A stretch of DNA of 64,000 nt. Source: Physcia stellaris. Taxonomy: Eukaryota; Ascomycota; Lecanoromycetes; Caliciales; Physciaceae. The translations under genes and the position numbers were made by a program. The notes below the pieces were generated by a model, which worked only from the letters and a program-made list of their open reading frames with translations, did no database searches and was not told the DNA's origin. The first letter of the stretch is position 1; every line of letters begins with the position of its first letter. The stretch is taken from positions 682,001-746,000 of the forward strand of contig JABSSW010000016.1 in the NCBI GenBank assembly GCA_018902385.1, in the 5' to 3' direction. This document shows, in pieces, positions 21,452 to 34,405 of the stretch.

Positions 21452-24068
21452 TCAACGGTAGATACCTTTTTCGTAGACATTACCGTAAAAGTCTGACCGC
21501 TTTGTCCTGGCATGCCATCTTACGATATTAATCTCTCCTGGCCAGTAGCCGTCAATATGTCTGATGCCTAGGTTCAAGGCGTTTTCACGGGCAGCTTTCC
21601 TTTCCTTTCGAAATTTGGCTAAATCCTGTACAACATCAGACCCACCGTCTGCGCTTGGAGGAGTCTGCAACGTCGGCAATGGACCCGAGATATCGTCTGG
21701 AGCAGGCATTACAACCTTTTCTGTAAACGTGGACAGTGGGAAGTTGAGCCTTTCCTTCAACGGAAGGCCACACTCTTCGTCATCTTCGAAGAAAGAAAAG
21801 TCATTCTCCTGTGCATGCCATAACGCCTCGCTATCCGCATCCTCGGTTGAAGATTTAGTTCGGAAAGAGTGGGGTGGCGTAAGAGGCGTACGAAGGGAGT
21901 TCGATCCAAGAGATGGGCTCGAGAAATCAGGGCCCATTTCGAGGACGATACGTTGAAGACTAAAGATGTCGCGAGCTCTTCGCTTGACCTTCTCCCAACG
22001 TACGACGCGTGGTCTATTGAAGTGCTTAGACTCCAAGTTTGCTTGAAGCTCGGCAATTTCTGCCTCTGAAGCACATGCTCGGATGAAGTTTATCAGAGAA
22101 TTGACGATTCCAGATTTGTCGTTACAAGGGACGCCGGTCAAGACAAGCGTGCGTAATCGGGGCAGCATACCGGGCAACAATCCATGTGGCTTGTCAATCT
22201 GCTGCGATCTTAAAATGTCACACTGTCTTTGGAAATCTGCTCTGGATGTAGTATCATTATGGACTTGAAATGTTGCATCTTGTCGCGTCTCATAGGTATA
22301 TATACCGTCGGTGACCTGTGCGTTTGTTCCTGGAGCACTGGCTATCGGGAGCGGGAGCTCATCCCTTTCACCTGCCCCTTCTACCGCCTCAGGTGCCAGC
22401 ATACTTCCACGTCTTGCAGTTGGTATTCCATCTTCTCCATCTTGGGAGGGCTTTTGCCCTACAGCCGGAGATACGACTACGTGTACCGCATCGCCAGGTA
22501 GCTCATACCTGGGTGCCGGCTCGTCTGTAGAAAGCTCGAAGGTCCTTACAATAGAGTCGAGTTCTTGCCGACGGTTACTATCTCCGTGAAGCTCAACGGC
22601 TTTAGGAGCAATACTCTCGTCCCTAGCCGGAGCTGCCTTGGTAACTACTGAATGATGAAGCCTAAGGTAGGTCAGTCTTTGACCGAAGTCTTCCAACACC
22701 GGAACAAGCTTCTCGGCACCTGGTAGAAAGATGCGATGACCACCCGATGTGGGTGGGGACGAAGACGACTTCCCACGCGGCTGGTTGAGGACCTTTGAGG
22801 TGTCGAAACTTGCTACGTCGAGTACGTAGAGCTGACTGGCCCTTATCAAACTTGAAACGCCTTCAACACTGAGATGGTTTTCGGCAATGTGCAAGTGCGT
22901 AAGTCCAGCATGTTGGAGGTCTTGAGACGGGAGTCTGGTCACGATACCCGTAGTTAGTCTTCTCACGAAGCGCTCATTGAGAGACCTGTCTCTGAATTCG
23001 TCTAGGATTGCCGCGTCCGGACGAGCAATTCCAGAAGGCCAATCAGCCGAGTCCTCAATCACCACTCCAGATGACGCTCTAGGTCGAGTACGGGAAGATC
23101 GATCAGAAGATCGATCAGAAGATCGATCAGGGCCAACGCACATAGTGAAGCAGTACTGAAGAAGAGTTCGTACACTTGCATCGGTGAACTGATTTCCTCG
23201 TATATCGAGACTTCGCACCCTAATCCCAATGGCTGATGCAAGGATTTCCATATCTGAGTCGCGAAGTTGACAGTGCTGCAATCTCAGAACCTGGAGGCTT
23301 GGCATGTTCCGTAGCTGCGACAGCACAGAATGATCTCTAGCGCTTACATTGTTTGACAGATCCAGATATGCAAGGCTGGAGAAATGCTTGAGAGCTTCCG
23401 CGAGACTTGGCGAAGTTATGTTCTTGCATTGCGCCGCGATGAGTAGTCTCAAGGGAAATTCAGGTCCACCCGAGTCCGACGATGTTTGTCGGCCGCTGCT
23501 GTCAGAGTGCAATGCCAGCAAGGCTTGATGGTCAAAGAACGGGAGTCTCGTAACAATTAAACTCTGCAAATTTGGCAATGCCTTAAGAACATCTCTCAGC
23601 CACTCGACGTGGGGTCCATCGTAAATCTCTGCCTGGGCCGGCGGAAGATGCAGTGTGTGGGTCAGCTGTCTGACCGACAGCCTGGCCCATTTCAAGGTTC
23701 TTTTGAATCTTGTCAGAGCGACTGACCGAATTTAGTCTCTTGGTTTTAGTACTGTACGAGTACTCGTCACACCCACCGTATACACGATCGTTTTCAATGC
23801 CCCAATGGTCGGCAGGGTTCTGAGTAGTTTTCCGATTCAGTATTGCTTCTTCTTCAATGAGGGATTTTGAAACAGTCTACTCTTAGAGGGAAGCAAGGCT
23901 TGGAAATCTACTTACCCCCCACAGTATAGGGGCGAAAACGGCATGCCATCTTCGACAGACCCGTGAAGCGGAACAGAGATCTGCGGAGGGGATATATTGA
24001 GAGACGATGGACCAGTACTCGGTCAATGCCTGACTGGCAGATTGGTACGATGGCGGAAACTCCTCCAT
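21452..24068 (-). CDS. F-box/leucine-rich repeat protein
   Basis: Likely substrate-receptor subunit of an SCF ubiquitin ligase; targets unknown. Exons 24068-23916, 23819-23777 and 23721-21452 give 821 aa. The N-terminus has an F-box-like segment (YWSIVSQYIPSADLCSASRV, CRRWHAVFAPILWG). After the first intron come NPADHWGIENDRVY and, after the second, VALTRFKRTLKWARLSVRQ. Leucine-rich repeats follow (LPNLQSLIVTRLPFFDHQAL, LAYLDLSNN, LQVLRLQHCQLRD, VRSLDIRGNQFTD, LTHLHIAENHLS). The C-terminal half is a conserved fungal extension ending in RRHIDGYWPGEINIVRW-type sequence. A 12-nt repeat encoding DRSS is inserted between LRRs. The start is well placed because MEEFPPSYQSA is followed at once by the F-box. 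Confidence 0.85.
23096..23130. repeat. 12-nt tandem repeat inside the F-box/LRR coding region
   Basis: The unit AGAAGATCGATC occurs about three times without mismatch. It encodes Asp-Arg-Ser-Ser repeats on the minus strand and keeps frame, so copy-number change would alter only the length of a hydrophilic loop between leucine-rich repeats. Confidence 0.85.
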
Positions 24069-24414
24069 ACCTCAGCATTTGTTTCGGTTAACTGGGGAAT
24101 GTATCTTCGAAGAGAATCAACAATTTGGGGGTCAATACATGTACTTTAGGTATGGCAGAATTAAGCAAGGTACAGACTTGATTGTTGGTCGTACCTAGCT
24201 CGCCTAGGTACCTTAGTGCTGCCTTGCCGTTTGTGCCCCGCATATGTGACACCAGCCGAGTCATGTGATCTTGATTCCTTCATGGTCCTGAGGTACATGT
24301 AAGGTAAGGTAAAGGTATGATATCTCATCGATGTCCGTGATCCCATCTGCACGTTTGCTGTCTTGGATTTCAATTGGGCGTCTATGCACATACATCCTCA
24401 CCGTCAACATACTG
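24069..24414. other. Intergenic region, CCT7 3' end / F-box promoter
   Basis: 346 bp between tandem minus-strand genes. It is rich in TACCTAGG/AGGTACC/TAAGGTAAGG motifs (about 24190-24215 and 24290-24320). No gene is seen. Confidence 0.45.
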
Positions 24415-26358
24415 TCATCTCCTTGGCATCCCTCTACCTCTCCCTCTCAAGGCTCGTTGAGCGGCACCTGGAGGTAGGCCACGTTGTGGTGCCTGCGGCT
24501 GCTCCGAGGGCTCATTCTCTGCCATGGAGATTAGCCTAAACCTGCAATGGGGTCCGATGTGGGTAGATTTGGATCATACTTATTGTTTCGTCCACGCTCA
24601 AAATCAGACAACTTGCTTCAACAGCTGCTTGTATTGCGTTGACCTTCACAAGGCTGGGCTCCCACACAAAGGCTTCCAGATTGTCCCGCACCCCTTCATT
24701 GTCGAAGTCTACGCCTGCCCAGGTGTTTCCTTTGCGGTGTTCTACTCGTAGCCTGGTAAGGATGTTGGTGGCATCGAAGCCAGCATTGTCGCAGAGTTGA
24801 CGAGGTATAATCTCAAGCGCCTTGGCGAATGATTTAATAATTGCCTGCTGCTTCCTTGGGATGTTCTGGTCTGCGAACTTGTGGAGGTACGCTGATACTT
24901 CCATCTGTGACGGGGTAAGCAAGTGTAGTGGGGACATGTATGGCCACAGTTACCTCACAAGCACCACCACCTGCTACAATGCTGTTGTTTCGGATCGCTC
25001 GTTTGACGATCATAATGGCATCATGTAGACTCCTCTCAACTTCGGCGATAAACTGTTCGGCGCCGCCTCGTAGAACCAGCGTACACGTTTTTGCCGCAGG
25101 GCAGCCTTCGAAGAAATTGAACCGTTCGCCACCTATCTGCCGCTCTTCAAATCGTTCGCAAGTTCCCAGGTGCTGTGCTTGAATATCCGAACAAGTTGAT
25201 GATATGCTACCACCGGTTGCTTGCACTACGCGTTCAAGGTCGTCCGAGGAGACTCGTCCAGCACAGAAGACATCACGGTCCGCGAAATACCTGTGCGATT
25301 ATAAGCATTTATGCTACCTCCCAAAGGTGATGGGACTCACTGTGTTGCGAGGTCACCTATCGGCAATTTACTCAGGACAACCTTGGCTCCCGTTTTGTGC
25401 AGGGCTTCCATCTTATTGTATATTATTTGCCATTCTGCATCCACAATCGCCTGATACTCCGACACTTGGTCAATCCGGACTTCTGCGTTGTCCTTTTCAC
25501 TCTTGAGCTCAAGCTCTACATTGAGACAGACAATTCTGGGGTCTTTAAAGATCTTCGGCTGTTGTTCAAATCCAGCGTATGAGAATGTTTTTTTAAACGC
25601 GACACCGTTGACAAACAAAGAATCTTGCAACGCGCCACCGGTGATTTTCTTGATCCCAATAAGTTTCTCATTCAGATCATCCTGATCCAGCGAGAGGACT
25701 GCATCCACAACCACTGTACGCTGTCAGCTTGTGAGCAAAGCTATCGCTCCGGCTCCGTGAGCGCCTACTTTTCGTGAAAAAGTCCGCGTTTCTGTGTATC
25801 AATTTGCTGCTCATGGCCGTCGCTGCTAATCTCCTCAAGGTCTCTCTTTTATTGCCTTCCTTAGTGCTCACGCTAATCTCTTTGATCTTGTTCACGGCCA
25901 TAGCCGATGCTCTTCGAAGCCCTTTGATGATAGTCTGCGAGCTTACACCCTGCTCGACGTGCTCCTTGATCTCCTTCAGTATCTCCCCAGCAAGGACCAC
26001 TACTGACGTCGTACCATCCCCAACCTCCGCGTCTTGGGAGCGCGCGATATCTGTGAGTATACGGGCTGCAGGATGGACGATGTCGAGGAGCTACTGAAAC
26101 GATCAGACTAAGCGGTCCCTTCCTTTTTCTTTCGCGCTCTCAGACCTTCATGACTGTTGCGCCATCGTTTGTAATGGTTTGTCGCCCATTTTCATCGACC
26201 AGTAGCAAGTCACCACCATAAGGCCCCAATGTACTTCGTATCGTATCCTGAACTGCCAGGCAGGCCTGAATATTTGAAATGATCTGACCCTTCCCTTGTG
26301 ATGCGTCTGTGCCTTCCTTGAGTACTATGATGGTCGGTGTTTGACCTCCGAAAGACAT
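24415..26358 (-). CDS. CCT7: T-complex protein 1 subunit eta (chaperonin CCT7)
   Basis: One of eight subunits of the cytosolic TRiC/CCT chaperonin that folds actin, tubulin and WD proteins. Six exons: 26358-26146, 26090-25769, 25713-25341, 25290-24954, 24904-24580, 24518-24415; 557 aa, normal length. The group II chaperonin signatures are present: [39 protein letters not shown] with the catalytic GDGTT, and [10 protein letters not shown]. The eta-specific apical segment [20 protein letters not shown] and the C-terminus [20 protein letters not shown] with a Gly/Arg-rich end support CCT7 over other subunits. The acceptor of intron 1 must be the second of two nearby AGs (CAGTAG|CTC) to keep frame. 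Confidence 0.96.
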
Positions 26359-27012
26359 GGTGGCTCCGCTTAGAAGGAGGCGGCTTAATTGTTCAAGCTG
26401 CTGAAGCTGAAGCACTTGGAAAGTTGTGTTACCCGTAAGGAAATAGTAACAAGCATCTCGGGGGACAGATTTCTCCTAATCTGTTGGAATCATTCTTGGC
26501 CGTTGAAGTCGATTACCCAGGTCTGCCACCAAATTGGAGGCACGCGTCTAGTTCGCGAACAGAGATATTTTAGAGGGGTAATAATGATATTAATATTAAT
26601 TGGCACTCGGCTCTTTTGGTGCGCTAGAGTTAAAGTGTGTACCCTCCTACCTTACCCTAATGCAGCAGGTAGCCTTCTTTAGGGTTGCCGAGGGGTTATG
26701 TCAACAGCGTTCGATCGGATGACAGACTCATGTAGTTATGTCGATAATATTAATGCAAAGGAGGCATTTATGGCATAGTCAAGACCTTCATTCGATTCTC
26801 ATACTGCAATTCTAAGATGATCTACATGGAGAGCTTTACCCATACGCCAATGCTGTTATGCTTGAAATTCCGGCACATCGTCATAGTATTTCGACCTCTT
26901 CTCCCCGTTTGGATGAGTGATTACCAGCTGCGGTCTCCAGTTGTCCCGCAAATCCTGCCATTAGTTCATAAGACGTTTACATAATCTCATCGTGCGTATC
27001 GGAACCGGTTCC
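26359..27012. other. Intergenic region, KAP121 3' end / CCT7 promoter
   Basis: 654 bp between tandem minus-strand genes. It holds an AT-rich patch (GATATTAATATTAATT near 26586) and an ACGCGT hexamer near 26540. No gene or RNA is supported. Confidence 0.45.
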
Positions 27013-30000
27013 TCAAGTAAAGTATCTTCGGACATTTTGCTGCGTCTCCGGTGGCAGGGTTGCGATCAGCCTGAGCGCGTTGATGCCTACCGCTTTGGCC
27101 AATTCCTTCGCGGCATGGACAACTCGCTGGGCCGTGGCTCCTTGCAGCGTTTCTGCTTCCAACGCTTGAACTACAGACGTAAACGCCTTGTCAGGAGCAA
27201 CCCGAACTGCATCATTACCCCTGCGAGCAAGGTTAGTATCATCTGCTACTAGCCGTGTGACCACTTACTGTTCGATGAGCTGCGCTAGAAACATATACGC
27301 GTACGGTGCAGCCTCTTCGTCGTTGGTGACTGGCAAAGTTTGCAGCCAGTGGGAGACCACTTCCTGAACATTAGGCACTTTGCTGGAATTTGTTTGCAGG
27401 ATCTTGGCGATACTGGCACAAGCGTTCTCAGTAGCGAAAACGTGATCTTCTTCCCGTGCATCAGGCCGCTGGCATGCTGCGAAGAGGCCAGGCAGGCACT
27501 CTGCTACAAAGTCTGACCATAGAGGTCCGCCTTTCTGAGCAGCGACACCGACACCGTAGCAAGCAGCCTGCCGATTAGCCGGAACGTCGTCGCCGACCCC
27601 ATCGAGCAGGGGTCGTCGTATGTGATTTTGATAGCTCCAGCTTTGATCCCCACAGAACTCAAGTACATCGTCTAATATGCATAGCGCCCATTGCCGCTGA
27701 GTCGAATCGGTCTGGCTTGTGATAAAAGAGTCATAGAATGGAAGGAGTCGTGACCAGGCGGGAAGGAAGGATGTCTCTTGGTTTTTGAAAATAGTGTGGA
27801 AAGCCTTGTTCATGTCCGAAAGAAGGTTTTGGTCGTCCTCGATCGCTACCATGTCTTCCTCTGATAATTCCTCGCCTTCTTCAGTATCCTGAAAATCGTC
27901 ATCGCGGTTCTTGACACGAAGCTGATACTCTTCGAGTGTTGATTTGGCGGCTTCAATGAAAGCTGCCATGTGTGTGGATGTCAAACAGTTCTTACCAATG
28001 ACCTCCACTGACTCGTAGAAGCATTGATACATTTCGGCAAGCGTGTCAATCGCTGGCTCAGCTGTAAGGACCTCAAGTAATTTTTCTACCGTGGTTTCCC
28101 AAAGCTTCGCCAGCTGCGGCGATCGTTCGCCGTGAGCTTTTTTGTACGAATTGAGGAGTACAGGGACGCTTTTCGCCGATGCAACCCTGACGGGATCATG
28201 GAAGAAGAAGGCTAAGCCTGGCAAGACGACCTTTTCTAGGATCTCTGCTACATATGGCTCAAAGGCGGCTTCAAGCTGTTGTGCGTAAATGACAATAAGC
28301 TCAATGGCCATGTGCTTTTCTTCGAGGGTAGATGTCTTGATTCCAATAACTTTTCCTTTCAACGGAACAAGTTCCCAACCGTCCTCTTGCTGATAATTTG
28401 ATATTTGCTCGGCGTCGTCAAGAAGTTGAATGTCAGCTTTTGCGCCGGCGAGCTCCATCAAAGGCATCATGACGCCACTCAAATATGGAACGAAGTCTTG
28501 ACCTAATACGCGACACATTCGTCCCCAACAGTGAAGGAGATACTGAGATTGTGGGTCATCCGGCTCCGTGATATTTCCTGTTTGGAATTAGGATTGATCG
28601 ATGATTAATGCGGAAACTGACAGTCTTACCCTGTATCGTGCCTAATAGCTGTACCAGGTTAATTGCGTCTTGACCCATTCTTGTCTTACCAACTGCCAGT
28701 GCTGCGAAGCCGTATTAGCTTGGCGTCAGATATAGATATCGAAACTTTCAAAACTTTACCGATTAAAGTGGCACATTCCATAGCTTTCGCCCTAAGTAGC
28801 CTATATTCTTTGGATTGCTCTTCTCTGAGAACATTGAACAAAAGAGGCATGAGAGTGTCGTAGTATTTTCCGAATGCGGTCTCAGCTGAATCGGCGATGG
28901 TGGCTATAGTTGAAAGGGCTTGTTCCTGAACGTACCTCTTGGGACTTTGAAGTAGGACAAGAAGGCGAGTAAGAAGATCGTCCAAATATGGCTCGAGGAT
29001 GACCTTTTCCGCCTCCTCACAGAAATTGACAAGCGCAGCAGCCGCGTGCGACTGGATGCGTGGCTCAGGCGATTCGAGCACAGGGATGATACTGGGTAGG
29101 ACCACACTATGATACTTGGGCTGCATTGTTCCAGCAAAATCGGTACTCATCTGCCCTAAAGCGTTGCAGCCTGCCCATCGTACTCGTGGGTGACTGTCCT
29201 GCAGTGCTGGAACAACGAGATCTAAAACCTTGTCTAGCTCACCTACCATGAGGTCTCGGCATCCCTCTGATATCGCAGAGATAGCCATGAGAGCGGCGTG
29301 ACGGTCACGCCAGGATGTTGATGTCATCATCCGCGGTAGCCAGTTGAATGTTGGAGGTAAAATGACAGGGCCGCCGAGTTTGTTTGCAAGCCGGTCCATA
29401 GCTTGTTCTCCAGCGACATGATTGAGATCACTCTCTTCAACATCAAGCTAGACTTTGTCAACCTTAGGCAACGTCTTCAGTGGCCAGTACTCACATCTTC
29501 CGTCGCATTCCATTCTGAGGCATCGTCGTCGTCTGCTCCCACATCGGTCATCAGGCTCAAGCATTGGGTGACCATGTCCGAAGTATAAGAAGGGTCCTTC
29601 CTGCACATAGCAGCGCTGTAGTCGGCAAAGGTGCCCATGAGCTCTAATGCATTCTGTCGTGTTTGATCGCTCAGCTCTTTGTCCTGCATGACCATTACAC
29701 TGAACTGGACAAGATTATGGAAAAGGCTCTTGAACATCAGCGGTGCTTCCTCGGCAAGTTCTATTAGCGCCATCAGAGCTTGTGTTAAATTCTCCGAGTC
29801 GTTGGCTTCCTTCAGGGGTGGCAATATATTAAGTATTTCAGGAACCAAAGGGTAATATTTTTTCTGGGTCTTTTTTGGGCATGCGCTGAAGAACGACGCA
29901 AAAGCCTCCATTGCTGCCAACCTAACCTTGCAAAGCTTTAATACCGTTCCGAGCATCTTCAAGGGCACTACAAACTCACCGAAACATCGGGATCTTTGAA

Positions 30001-30699
30001 CCCCTTTGTGAATGACCCTATAACTACGCTCTCATGCTGCTGCTCTATGATACCTGGCGTGGTTGTAAAAATTCGAAAAGCGCTTTCCCTTTGACCGACG
30101 TCCGGGGATTGACTGGCGATGAAGAGGGCTTGAAGGAGTTCTGGCCATTTCTCATCTGCCAAACAGATGATCAGCAAGATCCGCTTTCCAAATGCCGGGT
30201 CTTGGAGCTCTGTGAGCTTACCCCCTTCCGTATACTGTCTAGCGACCTCGGCGACCGCGTCCCCAATTTTGTGCCTTACATGCGGAAGCGTCTCGCTTTG
30301 TAGACACTCAAGTAACTTCTGCCTTATGGCGATGCGCTGCGCTTGCTGCAAGGTCGAAAATAGCTCTCTCGAATCCTCGACGCCAGGTAGCTTTCTGGAC
30401 TTTGTTGCGATTCGACGGAATAGTACTGCGGCAAATGAACGTATCTAGAACGTTGACAGCTAAAGTCAGCTGCATTTCCCGGCTCAAGAAGGCTGTAATC
30501 CTTGGGGAAACCGTACCGCCGGCTCTTGCGAATCTTGAATTTGCTCTACCAAGCCCATCAACAAGATATCAGGGCGTGCAGCAACCCATTCGTCATTGAG
30601 CTGCTCTTCTGCTGGAACCCGGATGCCATTTTCTGGGGAAGATAATTCATTCAACAACCGTGCCAGAGCACTTCCAACCTCTGCTGGAAGAACAGACAT
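27013..30699 (-). CDS. KAP121: Importin beta-3 / karyopherin Kap121 (Pse1)
   Basis: Nuclear import receptor of the importin-beta superfamily, built of HEAT repeats. It carries ribosomal proteins, histones and transcription factors through the pore under Ran control. Seven exons: 30699-30517, 30444-29980, 29926-29495, 29447-28760, 28701-28630, 28577-27269, 27220-27013; 1118 aa, close to the family's usual length. Characteristic segments are [72 protein letters not shown] and [20 protein letters not shown]. The acidic Ran-contact-like loop is [19 protein letters not shown]. The start at 30699 ([16 protein letters not shown]) precedes the first HEAT repeat directly. All seven exons add to an exact number of codons. 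Confidence 0.95.
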
Positions 30700-31371
30700 T
30701 GCGCCTCTAGAATGAACTAACTTCCAGGGAATGGGCTACCAAATGGGCTACCATCACCAAAGTTTGTAGACGCGTCTTCCGAGGTTAAGGCACGTATGAG
30801 ACGCGAAGGAAGAATGATTTTGTGTGGCTAACAGGTGATGATCAACAGATCTATGGGCGATTACAGTGGCTGCATGATCGCCGACGTATCAATCGATGGA
30901 CGGAGCCTTCTAACCGGTTCAAAATGCTGAAGAGCTGATGTGTTGGTCGTAAAACATTTCAGACATCGAGTTCGAGGGGAAAAAAGTTCCGGGCCCATGC
31001 TTCACCTTGCAGGGATCTCCTCGGCTAACACCGAGTCGTTCCATCACGTGAGATACCTCATATAAAAGCCCTAAGGTAAAGTGTGGTAAGTACTAGGTAC
31101 AAATCGTATTCTATAGTACCCTCGCTACTTATGCCTACGAGCAGTTCACTTGACAAAGATCTTACGTTGATTCATCACATTAATGGAACGAGTCCTTTCT
31201 AAGAGGGCTGAGTCTACAAGCAAGAAAACCAGCTTCATGGGCTGGGTTGGAATGGAACATGTTGCAGCTTCCTTGTCTAGCATTGTTAGCGAGAACGGAG
31301 TATTTGTACATGCACAAGGGCCATAATGTCCAGACTATCATTTACAAGGTCAAGTACCAGGCTCATAAGTA
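30700..31371. other. Intergenic region, CBS/PB1 gene 3' end / KAP121 promoter
   Basis: 672 bp between tandem minus-strand genes. It contains an ACGCGT near 30770 and CTAAGGTAAAG...TAGGTAC motifs at 31070-31105. No supported gene. Confidence 0.45.
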
Positions 31372-33528
31372 TTATTTGTTCGATCGACTAAACGCAAAGA
31401 CACCGACAATGACGATGGCCAATGTCACTATGGCGCCGGGCAGAAGCAGATCGTTGGGTATTCCAGACAGCATTTGCTCCTGTTGCTTAGATTGAGCCGA
31501 TATGGTGTGGCGTTCCTTTTTGACAGGCGTAGCTAATTCGTCCTCGTCATCAGCAAGCCGCCGCCGGCTCTTCACGTCGGACGGTGGTGGAGTCAAAGGC
31601 TTAGCAAGTGCTGGTTGAGGATCGAGCGTCGCGGATATTGGCGGTTTTTCTGGATCGTGTACAAATAAGTCTACCTTTTCTAGATGATTCCGTCGCGAAA
31701 GGGTTATAGCGTCCAAAAGGTCTTGATCGGTGGTGATCGACACTGTATCACCTTCATTGTCCAGATAGCTGAGTGCATAGCCAGACTTGCCCAGTTTACC
31801 GTCTTCGACAAATGCTTCACCACCAACCGTGTCAATTTCACCACCCAGTTTTGAAGTGACGTTGCTGATCAACTCTGCCATTCCTGCAGAGGCGACGACT
31901 TGCAGCCTGTGCACACGACCGCTAGGAGCCTTGAATTTGAAGGCAAACGGCGAGTCTTCCAAAGAGGATGATGGTACGTCATGTTCTTCCACAGGGGATT
32001 CATCACCGTTGTGGGATGCTGATTCGTGTGGCTGAACGCTGTCAACCCTTTCGGGGAACGGGCGTGAGAGCTCAGGAGACATCAGTGACCGGCCTGGGGT
32101 ATGTGGCCGGTGACCGCTGCCTTCGCCAGATACCATTGACTCGGACTCGTTGTCTAATGAAAGCCAGAATTTGCCCCATGCCGGACCCTCATTATCGCCA
32201 GTCGACATGGTGTTAATCTTGTTGATTGTCAGCAAAGTCACGAACGTAGTAGTAAACGGTCGGTACCTGTTCGAGTGTAGCGTAAGTGAGCTTTAAAACG
32301 TCCACCATACCAACGATCTCCCCAGGCTCATTCATGACAGGTAGATTGAGATAATGGCCATCTGCAGCTTGTCAGTGTCATAAAGAAAAGGGTGATGATC
32401 CTATTACCATGCATCTTCCTTAAAGCGGCCTGTATGCTCATATCCATTGGCGCGAAATCAGGATGAGGTGTCATGACCCTGACAACGCTGCAGTTGGTGG
32501 GATCTAGACCTGGGGCAATAACCCTCAGCACAACGTCTTTACTTGTAAAAATGCCCGTAATGGAGCCTTGATCTTGCACCAGTACAGCAGTGGTGTGATT
32601 CTCCTTCATTAACGCTGCTGCGTCTTTGACAGACGTTCGGACCGAGACCGTTGTTGGAGGGAGACCATTCAGAACCGACTCTAGCGTGGGCCCTGACATC
32701 TTTTGCCGGAGTGCCTCGACGTATTGTATGATCTGTTGTGGCTGACTTGATCCAAGCTCTGACTGGACGCCCTCAAGCGCATCGTACAACTTTCTCGAAG
32801 AGCTGTATGCCCTTTCTAATTTTTCCATTGCATCGTAGAAACACTTCGTGATATCCAGGATGCCTGAAATGTCCTGGTTCTCGTCCATGACCGGCAGATG
32901 TCTGAATCCTTTCCGTACCATGAGGTCCAGCGCGTCTGTTGCACTTGTATCGGTCCTGGCACACAATGGGTTTTTTGTCATGATCTCCGAGATAGTCACG
33001 TCTCTCGCTTTGATGCCCGCCCCCACCACTCTGAATGCGAGGTCCTTAGCTGTGAATATACCAGCAATACGGTCATCATCGTCTGTCACTAGGACGCAAT
33101 CTTCTCGTTTGGCAGCCATGAGCTGTGCCGCCTCGGCAACGGTGGTATTGGGTTTGATCTGTAAGGCCTGGCTGGGCTTCAGAGCAAGCACGGTACCTGG
33201 TGGTGCCTTTCGAGTGTGCCGAGCACGAGGAGCATTGGACTTCTTCTTGTTTAAGTCGGCCTCCATCCTTTTCCGGATTGCCTGCTGTATGTCAATTCGG
33301 GCTATGTCCAGGGATTGTTAGATGACGAGCTACCTCATCACGTTTGGTCTGCTTCTGCCGACTGGCACTGAGCGTTGAAGTTCCAGCTTCGCTTTGCATT
33401 GCTGAACTCTGCTGTGATTCTAGCTTTGGTCTTGGGATGTTGGATGGGCTGTTCTCGAAAGCAGGCACTTGCCCCCTTCCTTGTCCACGGCCAGGAGTGC
33501 CTCTGAAGGTTCCCCCCGAAGCAGACAT
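31372..33528 (-). CDS. CBS-domain and PB1-domain protein with C-terminal membrane anchor (Mug70-like)
   Basis: Predicted 670-aa protein resembling fission yeast Mug70-type CBS/PB1 proteins; biochemical role unknown, CBS domains usually bind adenine nucleotides. Exons 33528-33334, 33284-32408, 32361-32267 and 32217-31372. After a Gly/Gln-rich N-terminus come two tandem CBS pairs: ALQIKPNTTVAEAAQLMAAK and SEIMTKNPLCARTDTSATDA, then PPTTVSVRTSVKDAAALMKE and VVRVMTPHPDFAPMDMSIQA. A PB1 domain follows in the C-terminal half (FAFKFKAPSGRVHRLQVVAS, TVSITTDQDLLDAI). The last 25 residues form a tail anchor (LLPGAIVTLAIVIVGVFAFS). The gene is divergent from RPS26 over 337 bp. Confidence 0.9.
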
Positions 33529-33865
33529 GACGACTCGAAATAATCCAAGAATTATGCAACCAGTTCTACAGACAGAGACAGGCAAGATTGACTTGATTAG
33601 TCTGATTGAGTTGCTACTCACGATTAACTCCCCAGCAACCGAACCCCAAACAAATGTGAAATCCGAGCTAAGCCAGAACCAGCGCGATTAGATCCGCGCT
33701 AAGATAAGGGCGTCCTAGCGAACACACTGAACTTTCCACTTGGGAGCGAAATGGACTCTTGACGACTAAGGATTTCACTCCGCTGTCGCCCAGTATCTAC
33801 CAAAGTGGGTAATCAGACACCGATATACATACGAACGCAATATTGGTGAATTGCAGCTCGTAATC
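33529..33865. promoter_or_regulatory. Divergent promoter region, CBS/PB1 gene / RPS26
   Basis: 337 bp between the two start codons, so it carries both promoters. No ribosomal-protein box is identified with confidence. Confidence 0.45.
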
Positions 33866-34405
33866 ATGGTTAAGAAGCGTGCATCAAAGTAATTCCTCTC
33901 TTGATTTTCGGTAACCTAGGTAAAGACAGTCTAACGATTCCGACAGTGGTCGCAACAAGAAAGGACGCGGTCACGTTAAGCCTATCCGCTGCTCCAACTG
34001 CTCAAGGTGTACACCGAAGGATAAGGCAATCAAGAGATTCACCATCCGGAATATGGTTGAATCCGCCGCTATACGTACGTCAAATCTACCAACTGCTCAA
34101 TATTGCTAATTCGTGTTGATGAGATGCTTCTTTATAGGGGATATTTCGGATGCGTCTGTCTTCCCCGAATATGCGGTTCCGAAGATGTACCTCAAGCTCC
34201 AATACTGCGTCTCCTGCGCCATCCACGGCAAGATTGTTCGGTATATATATTCCTCAACACATGGTCGTGGTTGTGCTGATTCAGTTATTCAAGTGTTCGC
34301 TCTCGAGAAGGCCGCCGTAACCGTGCACCTCCTCCTCGAGTCCGGTTTAACAAGGATGGAAAGAAGATCAACGCACAGCAAGCAGCAAAGACTGCTCAGG
34401 CTTGA
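33866..34405 (+). CDS. RPS26: 40S ribosomal protein eS26
   Basis: Small-subunit ribosomal protein near the mRNA exit channel. Four small exons: 33866-33888, 33947-34074, 34138-34240 and 34294-34405, giving 121 aa, the expected size. Spliced sequence carries the whole eS26 signature: [20 protein letters not shown] with zinc-binding cysteines, [40 protein letters not shown] with the second Cys pair, and RNRAPPPRV near the end. The start MVKKRAS is canonical. Intron density (three introns in 366 coding bases) is typical of ribosomal protein genes. Confidence 0.97.

Noticed and set aside
26536-26546. ACGCGT in the CCT7 and KAP121 upstream regions as MBF sites
   Set aside because: Single hexamers are expected by chance at about this rate in 64 kb and these genes are not known cell-cycle targets.
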